Assembly (NCBI RefSeq): GCF_018687715.1
Contig: NC_056758.1
Coordinates: 8,996,501-9,060,500, forward strand
Source: Carya illinoinensis
Lineage: Eukaryota; Streptophyta; Magnoliopsida; Fagales; Juglandaceae
Direction of reading: 5' to 3'
Length of the DNA stretch: 64,000 nt
Shown: positions 46,941 to 56,497 of the stretch, one piece after another
Layout: each line of letters opens with the position of its first letter
Position numbering within the stretch: the stretch's first letter is position 1
The notes under the pieces: generated by a model
What the model saw: only the letters and a program-made list of their open reading frames with translations
Database searches by the model: none
Told to the model about the DNA's origin: nothing
Translations under genes and position numbers: made by a program

Positions 46941-48246
46941 GGAACAGGTGGCTCTGGGGATTCGACAGTTTGGCTTGCTTCTTATGTTGGTACACTTACT
47001 CGCACGTATGCACCGATGGCTATATCATCCTGGGCTAAAGTTCCCCAAGATGTGAAAGACCACATCAAAAATCGTTGTCTGGTAATAAGTTACTTTGTAT
47101 AACATTTTTATTTAAATGCGAATGTTTGAAATTATACTAATTGTTTATAATTCTTTGAAGGACGAGTTTGAACTAAATTTTGGTTGGCGGGAGGATCGAC
47201 TAACGATTGAAGAACTCATGTCGAATGCATTCCGGAGGTACAAAGGTCGATGCCATGCACACTACCAGAAGTTCAGTACTACGATAGAGGCGCGTCAAAA
47301 TCCATTCCAAGCAATGCCACCAAACGAATGGGAGAAAGTTTGTGATCTGTTTGAAGATCCTGCTTATTAGGTAATTTCGCTACTATCTTTTTTTCAATAA
47401 TATATAATAGATGTATTAAATAAAAATTATAATATTTTTTTTAGAAACGGAGTGCAGTGAACAAAACAAATAGATCAAATTTAACGATACACCATCACGC
47501 GGGTTCTCGATTTTTTCATCGCTTGTCAAAAAAAATGGTTAGTTCTTATTGTCTCCATTAAATCTTAATATATACACTTTTTTCGTATAAATTATGATAT
47601 TAATTTTCATTTTGCAGCAAGAAGAAAATTCTACTGATTATGATCTGACCCAATTGTATGCTAAAGCACATAAAAATCGTGATGGTGTTTGGAGCAATCC
47701 TAAGGCAGAGGCAAATTATGTAAGTTTAAGTTTATTTAATTTCATTGTCTAAATATATTTTTGTTACATATACTAACTTTAATGTTTTTCTTTTTCCAAG
47801 ACAAGATGATATCTCTTAAAGACACTGTTGCGGATCCATCTGATGAATCATCTGTCAACGATGCTCAAATCTTTTCTCAAGTTCTTGGATCACGTTCTGG
47901 ATATTTGAGGGGCTTAGGACGTTGTGTGAAGCCATCCTCAGCATCTTCATCATCTTCTAAAGTCAGATCAAATGATGACAAGACTAAAAAATTAGAGGAA
48001 GCTGCACTTGAGATAGAACGATTGAGATCGAAGGAAAAAGAGTTGTTGACCCGATTAGATCAAACAGCAGATTTAGAAGAAAGATTAGAAGAGAGGCTAC
48101 AATTAAATAACCAAAAAATGTTTGAACAATTTCAATTAATGATGTCCCAAAACCCTATACCACCACCACCACCACAATCATCATTCATTTATTTTTTTTT
48201 AATTGCCTTTAATATTTACGATGTTTGTAAACATTTGAACAATTGA
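46941..48246 (+). pseudogene. Second CACTA gene, Ptta/En/Spm-like (Transposase_24 family), exons with lesions
   Basis: Follows TNP2 abruptly. About 46941-47081 gives TVWLASYVGTLTRTYAPMAI then SSWAKVPQDVKDHIKNRC. Exons 47161-47370 (DEFELNFGWREDRLTIEELM; ending at TAG where a CAG Gln is expected before GTAATT), 47445-47537 (KRSAVNKTNRSNLTIHHHAG), 47618-47719 (EENSTDYDLTQLYAKAHKNR) and about 47806-48246 (ISLKDTVADPSDES, then a Lys/Glu-rich coiled coil and a Pro-rich end) follow with GT-AG signals; the last acceptor appears shifted. This is the usual plant second-gene domain. It is separated from its own start, because the junction removed both the end of TNP2 and the first part of this gene. Confidence 0.8.
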
Positions 48247-48289
48247 TGTATATAGATTACAATTTGTATTAGTATCAATTTCATTTTGT

Positions 48290-48720
48290 TTGATCAATGC
48301 CGTTTGAATGGTAAATTACCATTTATGCATACATTCGAACAAAAACATATCCATTCGAACCAATAAATTCTCATTCGAACAAAAATATACCCATTCGAAC
48401 TTACCGGGAAATACAATCCATGCGTTCGTTCGAACAACTAAATATTCATTCGAATAAATTCATTTCTAAAAGTCCATTCGAACAGAAGATTTCTGTAAAT
48501 AGATTATTTGTTCGAACAGTTAATATTTTTCTTCAAACTAAAGTCGCTTACGAACTTCTTTGTTCGAACGGACTTGGTCAGATATGGTTATTGGTTCGAA
48601 TTAACATTTCATGTTGTTCGAACAAAAATATTTCCGTTCAAACTTGATTCTAAGACGACATTTTTTTGTCTCAGAAAAAATTTCCCGTTTGAACGGTTTC
48701 GACCGGTTCCGCCTAATTTC
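48290..48720. repeat. Right subterminal TTCGAA repeat cluster of the CACTA element
   Basis: About eleven TTCGAA palindromes, mostly inside CATTCGAAC or GTTCGAAC, plus degenerate versions. Mirrors the left cluster at 40660-40830. Subterminal repeats in En/Spm elements bind the accessory protein; by analogy this could be the binding site here. Confidence 0.75.
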
Positions 48721-49329
48721 GTCCCTAAAAATACTTTTCGGAGATGAAAATCAATTTTTGTCTCTGAAAACTTTTTTGAGACAGCCTTTTTGAGACAAAA
48801 TAGAGACGAAATTTTTTCGTCTCCAAAAACTTTTAGGGACGAAATTTCCATTTTTTGAGACAAAATTTTTTGTCTCAAAAAATCATATCTCTTATAGTGA
48901 CCCCTTGAGGATCCCCAAACTCATTATTCAATCTCCTTCAAGTGGAGATAGAAACCTATTACACTTTTAAACAACATCGCTACAAAGGATCCGTGTAGAA
49001 CACCCTGTATACTTGCAATCACCTTACACGTGGTGATTCAATTATTCCTTGTGTAGAACACTTTCTACACGCACAAGGGTTATACATACCCTTTTACTGA
49101 TACAAGAGCTGATAGTGGGTAGGTTATCAGAAAACACTCCTCAATGAGTGAAATAAGAACAATACAGCGCAAACTATATTTCTCAAAATAAACAAGGATT
49201 AAGGCTCAATGCTTAAAGAAAAGAGAATGAAAGTTTTGAATGAATGTTGTATGTTCTTGGTATTGTAAATGTGAAGCTCTCAAATGATCTATTTATAGGC
49301 ATATGAGACTTCATATTCAAATTTAAAAA

Positions 49330-49770
49330 GATTCACATGTCAAAAACAATATCATTCACTTTTTCAAAAAATTCAAATAAAAGGTTCTTCTTTTTCAATT
49401 GTCAAAGACAACATCATTCATTTTTCAAAAACTTCAAATCTAATATTTTACTTTTGGCATATGACAAAAGGAGCACACTTTACTTTTCAAAAAATTCAAA
49501 CATATTCTTTTACTTTTTGCATATGACAAAAGGAGCACACTTTACTTTTCAAATATTTCAAACAAAATCATCTACCTTTTGCATAAGTCAAAAAAAGTAT
49601 CAATCACTTTTGAAAATATTCTAATAAAACATGCACATGTGAAAGATGACAATCAATCATTTTTAATATTTTCAAAGTTCAACCTTTTAATCAAAGTATG
49701 CACATGTGAAAGATGACAATCAAGCATTTTTCAAAATTTTCAAATTTAATTTTCAAAATATTCATGCACA
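49330..49770. repeat. Short tandem repeats in the solo LTR
   Basis: Units such as GCATATGACAAAAGGAGCAC then ACTTTACTTTTCAAA (two near-identical copies about 65 bp apart) and GCACATGTGAAAGATGACAA (two copies about 65 bp apart) follow one another; the first part has related degenerate units. The 95-residue ORF here is an artefact of the repeat. Confidence 0.7.
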
Positions 49771-50044
49771 TGTGGAAAATGTATTTTAATGCTTTATGAT
49801 AAAATATTAATTTTGAGCCTTAATCCTAATTTCGAATTTTTAAGAGATTTACAACATTACTCTATGACTTTAATGTGATCTTGTTCCCTTCTTGCTCATG
49901 CTTGTTTCCTTGATGTGCTTGACTCTATAGTGTAGACAACTTAAACTTGAGACTTCTTTATTATTTGAATTCATTTGTTATCATCAAAATTCATGTGTAA
50001 ATATATAATTACACAAAACTTGAAATCTTGGGTTTAACAAATTT

Positions 50045-50608
50045 AATTTCCATAACTTCACCACGTAGAGTATTTAAAATTTGAACTATATTCACAATGA
50101 ATTGAGTTAAGTTAAGATGAGTTGAAATAAGTTTAGGTGAATTGTCAATTTACAGATATTCAAATATCACATCATCCCCTATATCAATATAAATATAAAT
50201 ATATATATATATATGCGTTAGTACTCAAAGGAGGCTAGGTACAATAGTACTACTTGCTCTGGTTTCAAGAACGCTGCAAATAATTATATGTTTTTTTTTT
50301 ATAACAATTTTATGAAAATCCAATCCATATTTAGATCAGGAACAAGTCAATTCTGTGCCTTGTGCTCAATACCGTATATATGAAGCTAATTAAATGAGCA
50401 TGGAGTTAGGTTAATTATTTTCCTAATTGGGTCGACATACATCATATATATATATAACACATATATACTTCTCAAGGAATATTAACATATATCGGTGTGG
50501 ATGGACCACATGGTTGATCGATAGTGCCAAAAAATTAAGTTAGGAAAAGATCAATTTTTTTTATTATTATTATTTCGATCCTTTGTATTATAAGGATCGG
50601 AAATGGCA

Positions 50609-50610
<2 letters not shown>
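50045..50610. other. Intergenic, AT-rich
   Basis: No gene or bounded repeat seen. Confidence 0.5.

Positions 50611-50611
<1 letters not shown>

Positions 50612-50703
<92 letters not shown>
50612..50703. repeat. (GA)46 microsatellite
   Basis: Uninterrupted GA/AG repeat, 92 bp. Among the longest perfect arrays in the window. Confidence 0.95.
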
Positions 50704-50706
<3 letters not shown>

Positions 50707-50966
50707 AATAATTACAAATCACTTACATGATCTCATTTCAATACTGCCTTGCAAAAAAATTATGCAAGAATGATTAGATTGCACAATGAGATCGATATAT
50801 ATATATACACTTATGAAAACAAATTGCAACTAGATATGATAATGACTTTATAATTTATAGAATTTGTCCACATCGTATATTTAATATCTATTTTACTATA
50901 AAAGTAACTTTACAATTTGACATACCACATTAAGTCTCAAAGTCTCTTTGTGGCTAAAGTATTTTA

Positions 50967-50969
<3 letters not shown>

Positions 50970-51032
<63 letters not shown>
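50970..51032. repeat. Compound (TA)n(GA)27 microsatellite
   Basis: A short TA run leads directly into an uninterrupted AG repeat to 51032, about 270 bp after the previous GA array. Confidence 0.95.
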
Positions 51033-51034
<2 letters not shown>

Positions 51035-53190
51035 CTATAAACATTGACACGGGATCACATGATATTTATATTTATCCAAGGATAAATGAGAGATATGCCG
51101 ACCCTGTATATCTTATCATAGTTACTTATTGTTGATTAACCTAAATGATTCATATCTAAACAAACCACTACCGGACAGATTCCCCAAGGCGGACCCCCTA
51201 AATTAGTTGTAGGCGCGGGGTGGCACATCCACACAGATCAAAATAATTAAATTATCACAGTACTCGATCATGCTCTACCAAGTTTTGCTAAAACTAGAAT
51301 ACATATCATGCATCAGGAGGAGTAGTAGTACTACTACTAGTAGAAGGACATGAATTAAAGATTAATATTGCAAGGGGATTAATGCATGGATTAGCCTTTT
51401 AGGATAAAAATGATAACAGGAGTTGTGCATCCTTAGCTAAAAGATTAATTGGATCTAATAATTAAAGTTGTAATTCTTTTGTTGTTTTTTATTTTCTTAA
51501 AATATATTAAGATATCTGTCTAACATGCACAAGATCATGTTGTTCATTACTTAAATATTGAATCCTTTAAGAAAACTTGGAACTCAAGCGAATGTTTGTG
51601 ATCTGATCTTAAGCTCAAAAAGTGTTGAACAACTCTAGTTTAAGGCATCATCAGCTATACATGATAAACCCAGATGCCACTAGGTACTATTTAATGTCTG
51701 GTTCTGAGTCATCGAAACTGGCTACATTAATGTTGGAATCATCATGTTGGTTTGGCAAACGTGTAGGCTAAACTTGATAATATTTTATAATATTGAAAAA
51801 CATATTTGTGGGATTCATGTGAAGCTTACCGCATGATCATATCAGTTTAATTACGAGCTGGTTAAGAGCGAATATTGTTCACTCTGTTTTTTTATTAATT
51901 GTAAAATTATTTATTATTTACAATCTAATTACTGGATGACAAATAAGAGGAAGAGAAGGGAATGATAATTAAGACAACTAGTGTGTATATTCATCCAACG
52001 GTGGTAATGTTACTACGTAAAATTATTGAGTGCGTAAATAGCATGAAGTTATTTTAAAAAAATAATAAAATTTATTATTAAAAAATTAATATATTTCTAT
52101 TTATATTTTATATTTATTTTCTTTTTAAATAATTTTATAATATTTATACACTCACGATTACGAAGCTCAAACCTTCAAAACGATTTAGCTGCACCCCGAC
52201 AGGTATTCACTGTGGTCTAATTTTGAAAGGAACTGCAAGTGGGGGTCGGTCCTCGCAATCAAAAGCCTGGCCTTTAGGACTTTTTTTTTTTTTTTCGTTT
52301 TTTGTTTTCCTTGCTAGGGGGGGTTCTTTGCTTTGTTTATCTTCTACGAAACGAAGGATGCCAATCCACCAACCACCGATTTACACGTGTAATTCTCCGA
52401 CTGTTATCCTCAACGCACGTTTTCCCCCTCTTTTTCTACGCTTCCTTCCTCCGAATACTTGTCGAGAAATCATTCGAAGTACGTAATTTTAACCTAAAAT
52501 GGCTAAAACACCCCTAAAAGCGACGTGACACGAAATTGTCGGATCGATGTGCATAGTGGCGGTGCCACATAAACACGACAGTGAGGAGGTTTGGTAAGTT
52601 CGATTGTAGACTAGGGAACCATGTGAGCCGTGGGTCGCGCGGGAGAAGAGCTCGGCGTGGACGGGCGGTAATTTGGCGGCAACACGTGGCGAAAGTTTGT
52701 CATATTGCGCTAGCGTGGCAGGTGTGTCAGAAAGTTTGAAGGCGAAACCTGAATGAGATGGAACTAGTCAGTTATGTCGTGAGATTTTAACGATATATTG
52801 AGGATGTTGGATTAAGAATTTAAGAGTGAAATATACCCCAAAAACAAAAACAAAAAAGATTCTCGAAAAAATAAGATCACGTGGAGTTTTCAGGTTTGGC
52901 CTAGTTAGTTAGCAGTCAAACCGAAAACAAGACAAGAAACAACGATAGCATCTAGATTCTACTCTCTACCCGGAAAGAGTACACGTAATTGTTTTATTTC
53001 ACCAACTTAATGATATTTTCGTTCCAAAAGAGCATGTTTAATGTGTTTTTAAGGTTCATCCATGATTAATCTTAGGATAGAATTATTTCTTTTCTAATAG
53101 GATAGTGGACTTTTCACCACCTCACTTATAATATTCTTTTGCTTAGACATTTATTTATAAATATATATAATAGATCAAAATAAATTCATA
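51033..53190. other. Intergenic, with a CpG-rich patch near 52.5-52.75 kb
   Basis: No gene supported. About 52500-52750 is unlike its surroundings: rich in CpG, with CACGTGG (52684-52690) and repeated GTGGC motifs. The ORFs at 52223 and 52302 have no recognised content. Confidence 0.4.
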
Positions 53191-53196
53191 CATTAT

Positions 53197-53383
53197 GAGA
53201 TCGTTTGGATTGAAAAATATTTTCATCTCATATTATTATTATAATTTTTTTAAATTTTTACACAAAATATAAGAAATAATTCAATTTTTTCAAATTTTAA
53301 AATAATAATATTATTAAAAAATAATATTTTATTTAATTTTTAATTAAAATTATTTCATCTCATCTTAATATCCAAACAATCTC
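53197..53383. mobile_element. MITE, PIF/Harbinger-like ends
   Basis: The ends GAGATCGTTTGGAT and, reverse-complemented right end, GAGATTGTTTGGAT are near-identical, and inward both have a CATCTCAT/ATGAGATG motif. The flanking trinucleotides TAT and TAA do not match exactly, so the family call is moderate. Confidence 0.6.
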
Positions 53384-53770
53384 TAAATAATACTTCAGAT
53401 TATTAATTACCATTGTTCACTTTTCTCAAGATTGAGAAATTAATTTAACTAACTAAACCGTGAATATCACTGGTTTGAGTAATGTTAAATATTTCATGTT
53501 TACTATAGGGAAATCTCGTAAAAATCTCTTAAAAATGTGACATTCATTGTAAAAATATAGATTTTTTTACATCATAATTTTCAAATAAAAGGTACAAAAT
53601 TTGGACCTCCTAAAATAATTTTCTGCTGATATTAAGACTAATTTACAAACAACATATATAAGAAAAATGGGAACTGTTAATGTGCATGAGTACGGCCGTC
53701 TCCAATGTAGCTCCATTAATTGTCACAAATTTGTCGACGTTGGGATGACAGCAATTAATTACAATATTTA

Positions 53771-54135
53771 GGGAATGTTTGGATAATAAAATGATAAGAA
53801 AATTTTGTGAATAGTAGTAAGATTATTTGTAAATAGTAATGAGATATATAGTTTGAGTTAAGTATTTATTGAGTTTTGGGAGAAGAGAAAAAAATTAAAT
53901 AAAAAATATTATAAAATTAAAATATTGTTAGAATATAATTTTTTAATATTATTCTTATTTTGATATTTGAAAAAGTTAAATTATTTTTTATTTAAAAATA
54001 TAAAAAAACTGTAATGACTAGTTTAAAAAAATTATAATGATTAATTTAAAAGTATTTTTATATAAATAATGTTTGAGAAGAAAATAGGATGAAATGAGAT
54101 AGATGAGATGAAAATACTTATTTTCAAATATCTCC
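53771..54135. mobile_element. MITE with TTA target duplication, PIF/Harbinger-like
   Basis: The left end GGGAATGTTTGGATAA and the right end, reverse-complemented GGAGATATTTGAAAATAA, are inverted copies; TTA flanks at 53768-53770 and 54136-54138. 365 bp, AT-rich, similar in inner motif to the one at 53197. Confidence 0.7.
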
Positions 54136-54138
54136 TTA

Positions 54139-54395
54139 ATTTCACTGATTAATTAGTTAAGATGGATCTGAAACTTGTAAAAAATAACCTGTGAGAAACT
54201 CACGAGTCGATAAAAATAAACGTATACGAAACAAGAGAAGAAGAATGATCAACGGGAAAAGAAGAAAAGAATAGAAAAAAAAAAAAAAAATGGGGAAGAA
54301 AAGAAAAAGGATTTCTGTAGGAAGCTAGGAAGTGACGTTAGCAACTGGGGACAACCATCAAGCCATGCGCAATCGAGCGGTCCTCCCTCCCTCCT
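54139..54395. other. Region upstream of the NAC gene TATA-like box
   Basis: Purine-rich patch (AAGAAAAGAATAG and an A run at about 54277-54291). Probably proximal promoter. Confidence 0.35.
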
Positions 54396-56497
54396 TTTAT
54401 ATTCTCTCCTTCCCTCCCTCCCAATGGAATTTTCTTATCTCACTCTCTCTTCCTTCTTTCTTTCTTTCTCTCTTGAGTTTTTGCTTTTCCCCTTCCTCAT
54501 TCTTCTTCTTCAATTAAACTCCTTTGTCCTTTTCTTCTTCATTGCTTCTGTCTTAAACGAGTAAATACACCGACACCTTCAGGTAATCAACCTCATCTTG
54601 TAGTTTGCATGGAAAGTTGTCGTTCTAGATCAGGCATATTTCATTCCAAATCCAGGTTCAAAACATGTTTTTCTCAAACCAAAAAAAAAAAAACTGTTCA
54701 ATATGTTTTCTTGATTTCTAACACGATGTTATGGGTATATATACATAAATACATACATATATATATAGGACTTCTCTTCCATTCTCTCTCTCGCTGCGTT
54801 TCAAATGGGATGCAAATTCTGTATCCAGGCGCACGTATCATTTCCATCTTTTTTTTCTCCGGTTCTCATTATAGCTGGGGAGCTTCTAGCAGCCTTTCTA
54901 GTACATATCTTCGAGTCTCAAGAAGAGGTCTAGATCAGTTAGTGCCTGCCTAGCTAGCTGCAACTGACCTAGATTTCCGTTTATGTTTCAATCTGTTTTG
55001 TTTCCTTCTTATATTGTACTGAAAGTAGAACCAAATTAGGAAGATACCAGATCAATAACTTTAAAATTTGTGGGAATTAAATAGTTAGAATGTAGTTTGC
55101 CTTGTGATTATAACTACTACAGGTTCACCCACAAACTGATCATCTCCATTTTCATAAACATCTCTCAGATTGTGTTGTTTTTTGTTCTTTCCTGACCCTT
55201 TCCTGTGCACATATATATGGTAGCTTCGGAACCCTGAAATTAGCTCAGTTCCAAAATCCAGTTTGACTCTGAGTATGCCTTACAGATGGAAGTTAACCCA
55301 ATTCTGTACGTGTAAGTTTAGATAGAATATCATTGATACCAATAAGAGTAGAAACTAGAAAGAGCCACACCCATACACAGCTAGTCCTTAATTTTGGTCA
55401 GCATTTTCTCACAGCCTATCGAAGAAAGAGAGTCAGAAAGTGCCATGAAAATTCTCGACAAACAGACAAAGGGACCAGAACCCCGTTTTGGTTTTGTGGC
55501 ACAGAAAACAGCAATGGCCGTATAAAGAGTGCTATTTTTTCTCTTTTTTATTATCCTTTTGCAGGCTTGATCCAACAGAACGGTGCCCCCCCTGATCTTT
55601 TTGCCTCCCAAACCCTTTTTCTCTTTCGAGAAACGCGTGCTAAATTGTGATAACGTCATCCACACTCTGTGTCCGTTCAGAAATCACAAACCTTTCTAAA
55701 CCGAAGCTCAAAACTCCAAAACTCATAAAATGAGTCTGCCTTTTTCTTAATTTTTCGTGACATTCTATCTATCTTAGTTCATATATATATTAATGTTTTC
55801 TCAAAAGTATGTTTTGTTTGTTTCATCATTACTGTCGTTCAGTTTTGTCCTATATATATAATGTATATTTAATTAATTAATTAATTAATTAATGAAGCGT
55901 TTTATCTACAGCTTGCTGTCTAGTAGTATTATAATGGAAATCCCGTTCTTGACGCATCATTTCTACCATTCACCAACACAAGACAACATCATTAGCACAA
56001 ACCTCCACTTGTCCGTCTCTTACAGACCCTGGCCTGCACAAATATGTAGAGGCTACAATCTCCATGTTCACTCGTTTCTTCTTTTTTTAATATCAAACTC
56101 ATGATTTGGTTTTCCTTTCCTTTTTCACACTCCTCTTCTTTTATATATCTCCCAGGAAAAATCATTGTTCCTGAAATACAGGTTTTGTTTATAACACGCG
56201 CTTATTTCCTTTCAGAAATTGTATGGCGGGTGTTGCTCACCACCCAATGAGTTGATGATTATCTCCGATAACACCTTTCACCACCTTTTTTGGGTTTCGG
56301 GCGGGGGGGGGGGGGGGGTTAATTATTTCTTTTATAGTTCTTTTTTTTTTTTTCCTTTCACAGTTATCCAGACCTTACCTTTTGGAACTTTTCTTTGACT
56401 GGTTCTTTGGTTTCTCTTCGATCTTTTTAACTTCACATCCGTTATGATGAAGTAATTAAAGCGTGGTGGTGGTGAATTTGATGCAGCATCAACGGCT
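54396..56497 (+). promoter_or_regulatory. Promoter, 5' leader and probable leader intron of the NAC gene
   Basis: A TATA-like TTTATAT at about 54397-54403 is followed by a strongly CT-rich tract, as in plant leaders. CTTCAG/GTAATC at 54582/54583 is a good splice donor, and TGATGCAG at 56479-56486, 12 bp before the ATG, could be the acceptor. That would make a 1.9-kb intron in the 5' UTR, though the acceptor lacks a good pyrimidine tract. A second TATA-like TTTTATATATCTC near 56140 gives a shorter, unspliced alternative. The stretch has no credible coding sequence. It includes a TTAA-repeat block (about 55869-55894) and a 16-base G run at 56303-56318. Confidence 0.4.
56303..56318 (+). repeat. 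G16 homopolymer in the NAC gene leader/promoter
   Basis: Sixteen consecutive G (preceded by GGGC), about 180 bp upstream of the NAC start codon. It could form a G-quadruplex in DNA, or in RNA if transcribed. Length is likely uncertain in the assembly. Confidence 0.9.

Larger units (their letters stand above)
40560..48899. mobile_element. CACTA (En/Spm) DNA transposon, 8.34 kb, with 3-bp target duplication
   Basis: The left end CACTACAAGAAATTTAAT and the right end (reverse complement CACTATAAGAGATATG) are CACTA termini. ACC lies directly outside each (40557-40559 and 48900-48902), the 3-bp duplication of this superfamily. Subterminal regions are filled with TTCGAA palindromes and GACGAAATT-type repeats. 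Inside are an intact minus-strand ORF (41243-42358), a truncated TNP2 transposase and a decayed Ptta/En/Spm-like gene on plus. The ends look usable, but TNP2 is broken, so movement would need transposase from another copy. Confidence 0.93.
40361..50039. mobile_element. Solo LTR (about 1.34 kb) split by a CACTA transposon
   Basis: The outer ends TGTTGCCCAG (40361) and GGGTTTAACA (to 50039) are the expected TG...CA inverted ends, and AATTT occurs directly on both sides (40356-40360 and 50040-50044), the 5-bp duplication of LTR elements. Removing the inserted CACTA (40560-48899) and one ACC copy leaves 1336 bp with no coding capacity. The right part has a region of tandem repeats (49330-49770). 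No internal region remains, so it looks like a solo LTR left by LTR-LTR recombination. The retroelement's superfamily and strand are not known. Confidence 0.78.

Noticed and set aside
48420..48878. Several ORFs in the right end of the CACTA element
   Set aside because: Created by the TTCGAA and GACGAAATT subterminal repeats.
52223..52517. Two overlapping short ORFs near 52.3 kb
   Set aside because: No domain; start in a T-rich tract; no support for transcription.
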